Source: Psychromarinibacter sediminicola (GTDB lineage: Bacteria > Pseudomonadota > Alphaproteobacteria > Rhodobacterales > Rhodobacteraceae). Taken from it: 52,079 nt of DNA. The number at the start of each line of letters is the position of its first letter. Position 1 is the first letter of the stretch. The stretch covers positions 1 through 52,079 of the forward strand of contig NZ_JARGYC010000031.1 in NCBI RefSeq assembly GCF_029168335.1. Reading direction: 5' to 3'. This document shows positions 1 through 7,889 of the stretch, one piece after another. The translations under genes were made by a program, and so were the position numbers. The notes beneath the pieces were generated by a model that saw nothing but the letters and a program-made list of their open reading frames with translations, did not search any database and was not told the origin of the DNA.

Positions 1-78
1 GTCGGCGACATCTGCGATCTCTTCGAACCCGACGAATGCTGGAACTACTTCAAGGCCGCAGGATATGCCCACGATTAA
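1..78 (+). pseudogene. IS630-family transposase, C-terminal end only (cut by window edge)
   Basis: Frame 1 is open from the first base and stops at TAA 76-78. The 25 residues end in DICDLFEPDECWNYFKAAGY, which matches my memory of the C-terminus of IS630-family DDE transposases (the conserved DLF..EC.NYF..AGY tail). The catalytic domain lies outside the window, so whether the copy is intact cannot be told. The IS right inverted repeat should fall between the stop and roughly base 110, which reaches the 3' end of the convergent CAP gene. That gene's last codons may therefore come from the IS. Confidence 0.7.
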
Positions 79-90
79 ACGCACGAAGCT

Positions 91-693
91 CTAGCTAGTC
101 TCGGTCTCGGTTTCCGTCTCTGTTTCGACCTCGGGCGCCGGATCGGGCGCCGGCGGCGCGGTGTTGGCCGGCGGCGCCGGGGAAATCGGCACTTCCAGGG
201 CGCCGCCCCCCATCACCAGCGTGTACCAGACCTTGCCGGTGCTTTCCTGGTGATAGGCAAAGCCCAGATCCTCCGCGTCCGGATGCAGGATGACCTCGCG
301 CGTTGCGGCCTGCTTCATCCAGGCGGCCAGCGTCTCGGTATCCGTCTCGTAGGTTTCCGAGATGTTCTCGCCCAGCATCCGCTTCTGATACCCGGCCCTT
401 GCCACGCGCTCGACCGGAGACGAGCCGTTGGAGCCGAAATGCCACGGCCGGTTCTGCCGGGCCATGTCGTTCGAATGGGTCAGCGCGGCCGCGTTCAGCG
501 CCGAATCGAGCTGGACCGCGGGCAGCCCCTTCGCCCGGCGCAGCGCATTCACCGAGTCCAGCATCCGAAGCTGGACCGGACCCTGGTTGCTGTTGCTCAG
601 GCGAAACACGCCGCCGCTGCCGTCAGGCGCCGGGGCGCCGCAGCCCGCAAGCAGAATCATGCCGGTCAGCAGCAAGAGAATTGGACGCATCAT
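91..693 (-). CDS. CAP-domain (SCP/PR1-like) lipoprotein
   Basis: 200 aa. The N-terminus is a lipoprotein signal with lipobox LLAGC (Cys18), so the protein should be lipid-anchored in the envelope. Residues about 40-170 carry the CAP fold signature: ALTHSNDMARQNRPWHFG, then GENI and AAW, ending in a TLVMG-type strand. Bacterial CAP proteins are extracytoplasmic and mostly of unknown substrate. The tail (after residue 170) is Pro/Ala-rich and ends in an (ET)n run just before the stop. The start is ATG at 693, with a second ATG directly after it. It is divergent from the L,D-transpeptidase gene, so a cell-envelope role fits both. The tail abuts the IS630 remnant and may have been altered by that insertion. 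Confidence 0.8.
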   Translation of the reverse strand: MMRPILLLLTGMILLAGCGAPAPDGSGGVFRLSNSNQGPVQLRMLDSVNALRRAKGLPAVQLDSALNAAALTHSNDMARQNRPWHFGSNGSSPVERVARAGYQKRMLGENISETYETDTETLAAWMKQAATREVILHPDAEDLGFAYHQESTGKVWYTLVMGGGALEVPISPAPPANTAPPAPDPAPEVETETETETETS

Positions 694-857
694 TGCCTGT
701 CACCCTGGATTTGGCCCACAAACCACCTAGCTCGCTGGCCCGTGGGGTTCAAACCGTAGAGGCCCGCGTGCGCGAAGTAGCGCTTGTTTGAATTGCGACT
801 GCGGCTTTGTAGCCATAAGATGCGGGCGCAGCAAATAATACATGGCTGGAGAGACCG

Positions 858-1451
858 ATGTCCTCGGACAAAAAACCGAACCTGACCCGGCGTGTCTTCC
901 TGGGTGCGAGCGCCGCCGCCATAGGCGGCCTGTCCGCGCCCGCGGTCGCCCAGACCGAGAACACGACGATCTACGATGCCGACAACCCCAAGCGGAACAT
1001 CTCCAGTTTCCGCGCGCTGGATTGGCGGCCCTATTTCAGCAACACCCGCAACGGCGCGATCCTCGTCGACACCCGCTCGCGCGCGCTGCATTTCTGGTCC
1101 GAGGACCAGACGGTGTACAAGCTGTACCCGACCAGCGTGCCGCTGACCGAGGAGTTGACGCGCCGCGGCCGCACCAGCGTCGTTCGCAAGGTCGAAGGCC
1201 CGTCCTGGCGCCCGACGCCGTCGATGAAAAAGCGCAACCCGGAATGGCCGGACTATGTCGGCCCGGGGCCCGACAACCCGCTGGGCACCCACGCGCTGTA
1301 TCTCGGCTGGACCTATTACCGCATCCACGGCACCCACGACACGCGCAAGATCGGGCGCCGGTCGTCGAACGGCTGCATCGGGCTCTACAACGAGCACATT
1401 CAGGAGCTGTTCGGCCTGACGAAAGTAGGTTCTCAGGTGTTGCTAATTTGA
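858..1451 (+). CDS. L,D-transpeptidase (YkuD/ErfK family), Tat-exported
   Basis: 197 aa. The N-terminus has a twin-arginine signal (TRRVFLGAS, Arg11-Arg12) followed by a hydrophobic stretch and an AxA-type cleavage site (VAQ), so export by Tat as a folded protein is likely. The YkuD catalytic block is complete: HGTH at 157-160 and SSNGCIGLYN with nucleophile Cys173. These enzymes form 3-3 peptidoglycan cross-links or attach proteins to peptidoglycan in the periplasm. Start ATG 858 follows a GGAGAGACCG Shine-Dalgarno region. A longer in-frame-overlapping ORF from 842 is in another frame and lacks the motifs. Confidence 0.9.
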   Translation: MSSDKKPNLTRRVFLGASAAAIGGLSAPAVAQTENTTIYDADNPKRNISSFRALDWRPYFSNTRNGAILVDTRSRALHFWSEDQTVYKLYPTSVPLTEELTRRGRTSVVRKVEGPSWRPTPSMKKRNPEWPDYVGPGPDNPLGTHALYLGWTYYRIHGTHDTRKIGRRSSNGCIGLYNEHIQELFGLTKVGSQVLLI

Positions 1452-1593
1452 CGACGCCGCGCCGCTTCACGCGCGCGAGGGCATGTTGGGTTTGCCATGG
1501 CGAAGCGGTGGTGCTTATTGAGGAATTGCGGGGTACAGTAGACGTTCCACGTGTATCCAACCGTAAGCCAGATCCAAGTCCTGGAGGATAAAA

Positions 1594-1779
1594 ATGAAAA
1601 AAGTCGCACTCGCTGCCGCCTTCGCAGCCGCTGCGTCAACGGCGTATGCCGGCAACTACGAGAAAGTCGTGGTTGTCGAACCCGAAATCGTCGTGGAAGA
1701 AGCCGCTTCTTCCTCGAATGCCGGCCTGATCGTGCCGCTGCTGGCGCTGATCGTGTTCGCCGCGGCCGCGGCCAACTGA
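1594..1779 (+). CDS. small secreted/membrane protein, 61 aa
   Basis: The product has a clear Sec signal peptide (residues 1-19, cleavage after AYA), an acidic Val/Glu-rich middle (EKVVVVEPEIVVEEA) and a C-terminal hydrophobic helix (about 44-60) ending AAAAN. A strong ribosome site (GGAGG about 1580) sits eight bases before the ATG, and a strong terminator follows, so this is very likely a real gene. I do not recognise a characterised family. Such short, hydrophobic-tailed proteins are common next to housekeeping genes in Rhodobacterales. The topology would be periplasmic N-terminus with a tail anchor. Confidence 0.7.
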   Translation: MKKVALAAAFAAAASTAYAGNYEKVVVVEPEIVVEEAASSSNAGLIVPLLALIVFAAAAAN

Positions 1780-1798
1780 GTCAGACCAAGGCTTTGTG

Positions 1799-1826
1799 AA
1801 AAGGCGGCAGGGTTCTGCCGCCTTTT
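1799..1826. terminator. bidirectional intrinsic terminator between the 61-aa gene and hemH
   Basis: A perfect 12-bp stem (AAAAGGCGGCAG, 1799-1810, with 1815-1826) closes a GGTT loop. A T run follows on the plus strand and an A run precedes it, giving a U tract in both directions. It lies directly between two convergent genes and ends next to the hemH stop (1828-1830), so one hairpin serves both transcripts. Confidence 0.9.
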
Positions 1827-1827
1827 T

Positions 1828-2892
1828 CTATTTCAGCCAGCCCTGCAGCTCGGTCTCGATCACCGTCGACAGCACGTCGATATGCGCCGCGTCGTCGTTC
1901 AGGCACGGGAAATAGGTAAAGCTCTCGCCGCCGGCTTCCTCGAAGCTTTCGCGGATCTCCTCGTTGATCTCTTCCAGCGTCTCGATGCAGTCGGCAGAGA
2001 AGGCCGGCGCGATCACGGCGATCCGTTTCTTCCCCGCCTCCGCCAGCCGCGCGACCTCTTCCACCGTGTAGGGCTGCAGCCATTCCTCGGGGCCGAAGCG
2101 CGACTGGAAGGTGGTCACCAGCTCGTCCGCCGACCAGCCCAGCCGCTCGCGCAGAAGGCGAGTCGTCTTCCGGCACTGGCAATGGTACGGGTCGCCCTCC
2201 TCGGTCAGGTAGCGTAGCGGCAGACCGTGATACGAGGCGACCAGAACATCCGGCTTCTGGTCCAGCGCGGCATAGCCCCGCTCCACCGTTTGCGCCAGCG
2301 CGTCGATATAGTCGGGGTGGTCGAAATAGGGCGGCACCGTCCGCACCGCGGGCTGCCATTTCTCCGCCATCAGCGCGCGGAACAGCTGATCGTTCGCGGT
2401 GGCCGTGGTGGCGCCGGCATATTGCGGATAAAGCGGGAAGAACAGGATCTTGCGACAGCCCCGCGCGACCATCCCGCGCAGCACCGACTTCGTCGAGGGA
2501 TTGCCGTAGCGCATGCAGTAATCGACGATCACGTCGTCGCCGTAGCGCGCCTGCATCTTCTGTGAAATCCCCGCCGTCTGCGCCTTGGTGATCGTGGCCA
2601 GCGGGCTTTCCCCCGCCTCCTCGTTCCAGATCGACCTGTAGGCCGCGCCCGAGGAGAACGGCCGCTTCGACAGGACGATCCCCTGCAGGATCGGCTGCCA
2701 TTTCCACTTGGGATAGTCGATCACCCGCTGATCCGACAGGAACTCGTTCAGATAGCGCCGCATCGACCAGTAGTCATAGCCGTCCGGCGTGCCCAGGTTC
2801 GCCAGCAGCACGCCGACCTTGTCCTGCGCGATCTTCGGATGATCCGCCGGCGCGTGCTCCGGCCGCTTCTCCACGATGTCTTTCATGTGCAT
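1828..2892 (-). CDS. hemH: ferrochelatase
   Basis: 354 aa, the usual length. It inserts Fe2+ into protoporphyrin IX, the last step of heme synthesis. Visible landmarks are VGVLLANLGTPDGYD near the N-terminus, the catalytic-histidine signature ASYHGLPLRYL, and the C-terminal metal-binding FSADCIETLEEI. The start was set at ATG 2892, which has AGGA five bases upstream. The frame stays open back to a TTG at 2940 that overlaps the stop of the upstream methyltransferase gene, but that start lacks a ribosome site. It is co-oriented with the upstream gene at a gap of about 45 bases. Confidence 0.95.
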   Translation of the reverse strand: MHMKDIVEKRPEHAPADHPKIAQDKVGVLLANLGTPDGYDYWSMRRYLNEFLSDQRVIDYPKWKWQPILQGIVLSKRPFSSGAAYRSIWNEEAGESPLATITKAQTAGISQKMQARYGDDVIVDYCMRYGNPSTKSVLRGMVARGCRKILFFPLYPQYAGATTATANDQLFRALMAEKWQPAVRTVPPYFDHPDYIDALAQTVERGYAALDQKPDVLVASYHGLPLRYLTEEGDPYHCQCRKTTRLLRERLGWSADELVTTFQSRFGPEEWLQPYTVEEVARLAEAGKKRIAVIAPAFSADCIETLEEINEEIRESFEEAGGESFTYFPCLNDDAAHIDVLSTVIETELQGWLK

Positions 2893-2936
2893 CCCGTCCT
2901 GTGATCCCGGGGGAGATAACGGCTGTGCCGTCCCGG

Positions 2937-3758
2937 TCAATTGCGCAACTTTGTCTCGGTCGTGCCCAGCGCGTCCGCCAGGCTCTGCGTGGCCGAGCCG
3001 GGGCGCAGCGGTTCCGGCTGATCCGGGCCGGGCGCCCAGCCGGTCAGCAGGATGATCTCGAAGGTCGCGGGAATACGCCCGTCTTCCGTCCCGAACGCCT
3101 CCACATAGCGCCGCGCCGCCTCCAGCAGCACCGCGCGCCGGGTGAACCGCCGCGGCCGCTCGGTCATCGCGTTCGTCTCGCCCATCGCCCGCAGGTCGCG
3201 CATCAGGCGCAGGGGGTCGGCATAGCTGACCGTCTTCGGCAGGTTGTCCGCCACCGGCAGCGCGAAGCCCGCCCGCTGCATCAGCGCGCCCACGTCGCGG
3301 ATCTCGGCCATCGGCGCCACGCGCGGCGACAGCCCGCCGGTGACGGCCGCTTCCGCCTCGGCCAGCGCACCGCGCAGCTCGGTCAGCGTCTGCCCCCCGA
3401 ACAGTGCCCCCAGGAACAGCCCGTCGGGCTTCAGCGCCCGCCGCGCCTGGATCAGCTGCCCGACGGGATCGTCGGCCCAGTGCAGCGACATCGCGTGAAT
3501 CACCAGGTCATGCGCGCCGGGTTCCAGCGAAAGCGTCTCTAGATCGGGCGAAATCGCCGCCTCGGGCAGGCGCGCGCGCCACAGATCGGGCCAGGCGGTC
3601 ACCACGGCCGGCGCCGTAAACCGCCTGTTAACCATCATGAGTCTTTCCTGGATCTCGTCGGCCGCTTCCTCCTGCAGGAACAGCGCCGCGTCGCCGGTGG
3701 CCCGGGCGCGGGCCCGCTGGCGGTCAAGCGCGGCGCGGTCGGTGAGGGGTCTGGTCAT
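2937..3758 (-). CDS. methyltransferase-fold protein, NDUFAF5/BioC-like
   Basis: 273 aa, start ATG 3758. The sequence has the hallmarks of the alphaproteobacterial NDUFAF5-like group: an N-terminal RARA..ALFLQEEAADEIQERL segment, the motif HDLVIHAMSLHWADDPVGQL (SAM-methyltransferase motif II/IV region), and RRALKPDGLFLGALFGGQTL. The mitochondrial relative NDUFAF5 modifies a complex I arginine. The canonical glycine-rich SAM motif I (DxGxGxG) is absent: the chain goes from PAVVTAWPDLWRARLP to EPGAHDLVIH without it. The activity is therefore uncertain. It is divergent from comF and upstream of hemH in the same direction. Confidence 0.8.
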   Translation of the reverse strand: MTRPLTDRAALDRQRARARATGDAALFLQEEAADEIQERLMMVNRRFTAPAVVTAWPDLWRARLPEAAISPDLETLSLEPGAHDLVIHAMSLHWADDPVGQLIQARRALKPDGLFLGALFGGQTLTELRGALAEAEAAVTGGLSPRVAPMAEIRDVGALMQRAGFALPVADNLPKTVSYADPLRLMRDLRAMGETNAMTERPRRFTRRAVLLEAARRYVEAFGTEDGRIPATFEIILLTGWAPGPDQPEPLRPGSATQSLADALGTTETKLRN

Positions 3759-3809
3759 GCGATACGGGCCCGTGTTGTCCGGCCGCCTAGATAGGAGTCT
3801 CGTGCCCGA

Positions 3810-4526
3810 ATGCAAAGCCTGCTGCGCATCGCCTTCCCGCCGCAATGCGTCAGCTGCGGCGCGCTGGTGGAGGAGACGTTCGGCCTCTGCGGCCCCTGTT
3901 GGCGCGACACGCGGTTCGTCACCGGGCTGGTCTGCGACCAATGCGGCGCGCCGCTGCCGGGCGAATCGGACGGGCAGGCCGAGCTGTGCGACGATTGCAT
4001 GAGCATCGGACGCCCCTGGGCGCACGGGCGGGCGGCGCTGCTCTACCGCGACAACGCGCGGCGGCTGGTGCTGGCGCTGAAACACGGCGACCGGCTCGAC
4101 CTGGTGCGCCCCGCGGCGCGCTGGATGGCGGGCGTGGCGGGGCCGTGCCTCGACGCGGACAGCGTGATCGTCCCGGTTCCGGCGCATTACCTGCGCCTGC
4201 TCCGCCGCCGCTACAACCAGTCCGCCGCGCTGGCGCAGGCCGTGGCGAAAAGCGTGCGCCGTCCCTGCCTGCCCGACCTCCTGCGCCGCAGCCGCCGCAC
4301 GCGGATGCAGGACGGCATGAGCCTGGAGGACCGGTTCCGCAACCTGTCCGACGCGATCCGCCCCGCGCGCAACGCCCGCGACCGCCTGGCAGGCCGTGCC
4401 GTTCTGCTGGTCGACGACGTGATGACCTCGGGCGCCACGCTGGCCGCCTGCGCCGAGGCCGCCCATGCCGCCGGCGCGCGGCAGGTTTGCGTCCTGGTAC
4501 TGGCGCGCGTTGCGAAGGATGCCTAA
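3810..4526 (+). CDS. comF: ComF-family phosphoribosyltransferase-like protein
   Basis: 238 aa. The N-terminal zinc region has cysteine pairs at C13/C16, C27/C30, C42/C45 and C60/C63. The C-terminal PRTase domain carries the PRPP-binding signature VLLVDDVMTSGAT (about 198-210) and the RRRYNQSAALA segment typical of ComF. In naturally competent bacteria ComF helps take up transforming DNA after it crosses the membrane. In most alphaproteobacteria its role is not established. It is divergent from the methyltransferase gene, and grxC follows 40 bases downstream. Confidence 0.92.
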   Translation: MQSLLRIAFPPQCVSCGALVEETFGLCGPCWRDTRFVTGLVCDQCGAPLPGESDGQAELCDDCMSIGRPWAHGRAALLYRDNARRLVLALKHGDRLDLVRPAARWMAGVAGPCLDADSVIVPVPAHYLRLLRRRYNQSAALAQAVAKSVRRPCLPDLLRRSRRTRMQDGMSLEDRFRNLSDAIRPARNARDRLAGRAVLLVDDVMTSGATLAACAEAAHAAGARQVCVLVLARVAKDA

Positions 4527-4566
4527 GTCCCTATAGGTTAACGGACCAAGGGGAAACGGGCGAGAA

Positions 4567-4824
4567 ATGCAGCCAGTCGAAATCTACACCACGCCGTTCT
4601 GCGGCTTCTGCCAGATGGCGAAACGGCTTCTGACCCAGAAGGGCGTCGATTTCTCGGAAATCGACGTGTCGGGCGATTCCGGGAAACGGCAGGCGATGAT
4701 GGCCCGCGCGAACGGCGGCTATACCGTGCCGCAGATCTTCGTGGGCGACCGGCATGTCGGCGGCTGCGACGAGCTCTACGCGCTGGAGCGGGCGGGCAAG
4801 CTGGACCCGCTCCTGGCCGCATAG
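4567..4824 (+). CDS. grxC: glutaredoxin 3
   Basis: 85 aa, standard length. The N-terminal active site is TTPFCGFCQMAK with Cys12 and Cys15 (CGFC rather than the E. coli CPYC). TVPQIFVGDRHVGGCDEL is the glutathione-binding and cis-proline region. It reduces protein disulfides and glutathione adducts with GSH in the cytoplasm. The stop codon (4822-4824) is immediately followed by the GTG start of the nitrilase-type gene, so the two are translationally coupled. This fits a shared glutathione theme. Confidence 0.95.
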   Translation: MQPVEIYTTPFCGFCQMAKRLLTQKGVDFSEIDVSGDSGKRQAMMARANGGYTVPQIFVGDRHVGGCDELYALERAGKLDPLLAA

Positions 4825-5658
4825 GTGCGCGCCGCCCTGCTGCAGATGACGGCCTCGGACGACCCCGAGGCGAACCTGCCGGACACGCGGCAGGCGGTGG
4901 CCGACGCCGCCGGGCAGGGGGCCGAACTGATCCTGACGCCGGAGGTCACCAACTGCGTCTCGGCCAGCCGCACGCGGCAAAACCAGGTGCTGCGGCCGGA
5001 GGCCGAGGATGCCACGCTCGCCGCGCTGCGCGAGGACGCGGCGCGGCTCGGCGTGTGGCTGAACATCGGCTCGCTGGCGCTGAAGACGGACGATCCCGAC
5101 GGGCGGTTCGCCAACCGGTCCTTCTTGATCGGCCCGACGGGAGAGATCGCCGCGCGCTACGACAAGATCCACATGTTCGACGTGGTGATCTCCGAGACCG
5201 AGAGCTACCGCGAATCCGCCGGCTATCGCCCCGGCGACCGGGCGGTGCTGGCCGAGACTCCCGTTGGCCGGATCGGCCTGACGATCTGCTACGACATCCG
5301 CTTCCCGCATCTCTACCGGCAGCTGGCGCAGGCCGGCGCCGACATCCTGCTGGTCCCGTCGGCCTTCTCCGCCGTGACCGGCGCGGCGCATTGGGAAAGC
5401 CTGCTGCGCGCCCGGGCGATCGAGACCGGCTGTTTCGTGCTGGCCGCCGCGCAGACCGGCACGCACCCGGCGACCCGCGGCAAGGCGCGGCAGACCTACG
5501 GCCATTCGCTGGCCGTCGCGCCCTGGGGCGAGGTGCTGGCCGATGCGGGCGAAGCGCCGGGCGTGACCATCGTGGACCTGGACCTCGCCGAGGTGGCCTC
5601 AGCCCGGTCCCGCGTCCCGTCGCTCGACCACGACCGCACGTTCGAGCCGCCGGCATGA
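4825..5658 (+). CDS. carbon-nitrogen hydrolase, Nit1/deaminated-glutathione amidase type
   Basis: 277 aa, GTG start placed directly after the grxC stop. The nitrilase-superfamily triad is present: Glu40 (LTPEVTN), Lys114 (RYDKIHMFDV) and Cys155 (TICYDIRFP). The DKIHMFDV and SETESYRES segments fit the Nit1/Nit2 branch. Nit1 hydrolyses deaminated glutathione, a metabolite-repair reaction, and the neighbouring glutaredoxin makes that role attractive. An omega-amidase specificity cannot be excluded from sequence. It overlaps the next gene by ATGA at 5655-5658. Confidence 0.88.
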   Translation: MRAALLQMTASDDPEANLPDTRQAVADAAGQGAELILTPEVTNCVSASRTRQNQVLRPEAEDATLAALREDAARLGVWLNIGSLALKTDDPDGRFANRSFLIGPTGEIAARYDKIHMFDVVISETESYRESAGYRPGDRAVLAETPVGRIGLTICYDIRFPHLYRQLAQAGADILLVPSAFSAVTGAAHWESLLRARAIETGCFVLAAAQTGTHPATRGKARQTYGHSLAVAPWGEVLADAGEAPGVTIVDLDLAEVASARSRVPSLDHDRTFEPPA

Positions 5659-6098
5659 GCGATTCCAACGAAAGCCTCTCGGTGGCCCTGTTCAGCGAGC
5701 TGTTCATGGCCGATCAGCTGGCGCGGGTGAAGCTCGCCCGCGTGCTGCCCAAGGGGATGGAGTTGAGCCATTTCTCGGTGCTCAACCACCTGTCGAAGTC
5801 GAAGGGCGAAAAGACCCCGGGCCAGCTCGCCCGCGTGTTCCACGTCACCCGCGGCGCGATGACCAACACGCTGAACAAGCTCGCCTGGGCCGGCTATGTC
5901 CATATCCGCCCCGACTGGGACGACGCCCGCCGCAAGTTCGTCGCGATCAGCCCCGCCGGCCGCCGCGCCTGCGAGGAGGCGTTCCAGGTCATCGCCCAGA
6001 CCGTCAGCGAGATGGTCGAGGATATCGGCGCCGACAAGGTCCGCGCCGCGCTGCCCGTCCTGCGCGAGGTGCGCGAGCGGCTGGGCGACGAGGACTGA
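5655..6098 (+). CDS. MarR-family transcriptional regulator
   Basis: 147 aa. A winged-helix domain is visible: the helix-turn-helix TPGQLARVFHVTRGAMTNTLNKLAWAGYV is followed by the wing DWDDARRKFVAISPAG, then an amphipathic C-terminal dimerisation helix. The ATG overlaps the stop of the nitrilase gene (ATGA), which places it in the grxC operon. MarR proteins usually repress their own operon in response to phenolics or oxidants, and the ligand is unknown here. Small inverted repeats at 6105-6121 (TTCACG/CGTGAA) and 6163-6178 (CTCTC/GAGAG) just downstream could be operators for it or for the next gene. Confidence 0.9.
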   Translation: MSDSNESLSVALFSELFMADQLARVKLARVLPKGMELSHFSVLNHLSKSKGEKTPGQLARVFHVTRGAMTNTLNKLAWAGYVHIRPDWDDARRKFVAISPAGRRACEEAFQVIAQTVSEMVEDIGADKVRAALPVLREVRERLGDED

Positions 6099-6213
6099 GT
6101 CGCGTTCACGCTTTCCGTGAAATCGAGTCCCATCGGTTGAATTCATGCTATGATCGAGTCGCCTCTCGATTGTGAGAGCCGATTGAACACAGTGATTTCG
6201 ACAGGAGGACGCC

Positions 6214-7050
6214 ATGGCGAAGCCCGACAAGCACAGCGCCGCATCCGGCGCCGCGGCCAAGGAACTGGAACTGCGCAAGGCCGAGGACGCCGCCGAGGAG
6301 GCCGCGAAGCTTCTTCACGTCTATGCCCGCGGTGCGATCTGCGAGACCGAGACCCGCGGCTTCCCCACGCCCGACAACCGGTCGCCGACGGAACTCGTGG
6401 TGGACGCGACCGAAGGCTTCATCCCGCTCTGGGCCCCCGGCACCACCCTGCGCTGGCGCTTCAACGCGCTGTCGATGACCGCCTTCGTGAACCCCGAGGC
6501 GGCCAAGTCCTATGTCCGCACGCTGATGGCCGACGCGATCCTGGCCTGGGGCAACGCGGCGCCGGTGCGGTTCAAGGAGGCGCACGACGCCTGGGATTTC
6601 GAGATCGTGGTGCGGGCGCAGGAGTACTGCTCGCCCAACGGCTGCGTCCTGGCCTCGGCCTTCTTTCCCGACGGCGGCCAGCACGAGCTGATGATCTATC
6701 CGACCATGTTCCAGCAGAGCCGCGAGGAACAGGTCGAGACGATGGCCCACGAGATCGGCCATATCTTCGGCCTGCGCCACTTCTTCGCGCAGGTGAGCGA
6801 GACCGCCTGGCCGGCCGAGATCTTCGGCACGCACGAGCGCTTTTCGATCATGAATTACGGCGAGGACAGCCGCCTGACCGACACCGACCGCGAAGACCTG
6901 ATCCGGCTTTATCACCATGTCTGGTCGGGCAACCTGACCGAGATCAACGGCACCCCGATCCAGCAGGTACATCCCTACAGCCATACCCGCGCGACGCCGG
7001 TGAACCCGATGGTCGCGATGGTCCAGCCGACGGTGGCGCGGCGCGCCTGA
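6214..7050 (+). CDS. metzincin-type zinc metalloprotease (matrixin-like)
   Basis: 278 aa, start ATG 6214 after a perfect AGGAGG. The extended zinc site HEIGHIFGLRH (His179, Glu180, His183, His189) and the Met-turn SIMNYGE (Met213) define a metzincin. The sequence before them, with an LRWRFN strand and AILAWGNAAPVRF, resembles matrixin/M10 catalytic domains. There is no signal peptide or transmembrane segment: the first 35 residues are Ala/Glu/Lys-rich and helical. The protein is thus either cytoplasmic or exported by a leaderless route. The chain ends about 65 residues after the Met-turn. Substrate unknown. Confidence 0.85.
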   Translation: MAKPDKHSAASGAAAKELELRKAEDAAEEAAKLLHVYARGAICETETRGFPTPDNRSPTELVVDATEGFIPLWAPGTTLRWRFNALSMTAFVNPEAAKSYVRTLMADAILAWGNAAPVRFKEAHDAWDFEIVVRAQEYCSPNGCVLASAFFPDGGQHELMIYPTMFQQSREEQVETMAHEIGHIFGLRHFFAQVSETAWPAEIFGTHERFSIMNYGEDSRLTDTDREDLIRLYHHVWSGNLTEINGTPIQQVHPYSHTRATPVNPMVAMVQPTVARRA

Positions 7051-7076
7051 TCCTCCCCGGGGCGGCGGGCGCGGGG

Positions 7077-7823
7077 CTAGTCCGGCTTCACGCTCGCCGT
7101 CACGTAATTCACCGACAGGTCGCGGTCCGAGATCGACCACGACCAGCCCAGCGGGTTGAACACGAACCCCTTGCGGTCGACCGGCTCTAACCCGGCCTGT
7201 CGCAGCAGGTCGAACAGCTCGTCCGGGGTGATGAACTTCGCCCAGTCATGCGTGCCCTTGGGCAGCCAGCGCATCACGTGCTCGGCGCCGACGATGGCCA
7301 TGACATAGCTCTTCGGAGTCCGGTTCAGGGTGGAGCAGATCATGATCCCGCCCGGCTTCAGCAGTCTCTGACACGCCGCCAGATAGGCCGGCGGGTCCGA
7401 GACATGCTCCACCACCTCCATGTTCAGCACCGCGTCGAATTGCTCGCCCGCCTCGGCCAGCGCCTCGGCGGTGGTGTGGCGATAGTCGATCTCCAGCCCC
7501 GACTGCTCGGCATGGATGCGGGCGACGGGGATGTTGCGTTCGGCCGCGTCGGCGCCCACGACCTCGGCCCCCAGCCGCGCCATCGGTTCCGCCAGCAGCC
7601 CGCCGCCGCAGCCGATGTCCAGGATGCGCAGCCCGGCGAACGGCGAGGGGTCCGCCAGATCCCGCCCGAACTCCGCCGCGATCTGCCCGGTGATGTAATC
7701 CAGCCGGCAGGGGTTCAGCATGTGCAGCGGCTTGAACTTGCCGTTCGGGTCCCACCACTCGGCGGCCATCGCCTCGAACTTGGCGACTTCCTCACTGTCC
7801 ACGGTCGTCGTTTCGGCAGCCAT
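7077..7823 (-). CDS. ubiG: ubiquinone biosynthesis O-methyltransferase
   Basis: 248 aa. The N-terminus [23 protein letters not shown] is the UbiG signature. SAM motif I is [16 protein letters not shown], and further class I methyltransferase motifs ([30 protein letters not shown]) follow. It catalyses both O-methylation steps in ubiquinone synthesis. It is divergent from pip, and the 66-base spacer holds both promoters. Confidence 0.95.
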   Translation of the reverse strand: MAAETTTVDSEEVAKFEAMAAEWWDPNGKFKPLHMLNPCRLDYITGQIAAEFGRDLADPSPFAGLRILDIGCGGGLLAEPMARLGAEVVGADAAERNIPVARIHAEQSGLEIDYRHTTAEALAEAGEQFDAVLNMEVVEHVSDPPAYLAACQRLLKPGGIMICSTLNRTPKSYVMAIVGAEHVMRWLPKGTHDWAKFITPDELFDLLRQAGLEPVDRKGFVFNPLGWSWSISDRDLSVNYVTASVKPD

Positions 7824-7889
7824 CGCATCCCCTCGATTTCCATGCCCGGCCCCATGGCGGGGGCGGGCCGGACACTATATAGGGGGCTT

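Noticed and set aside
7248-7889. Long upstream extension of the pip reading frame
   Set aside because: It lies antisense to ubiG. The conserved proline iminopeptidase start is ATG 7890.
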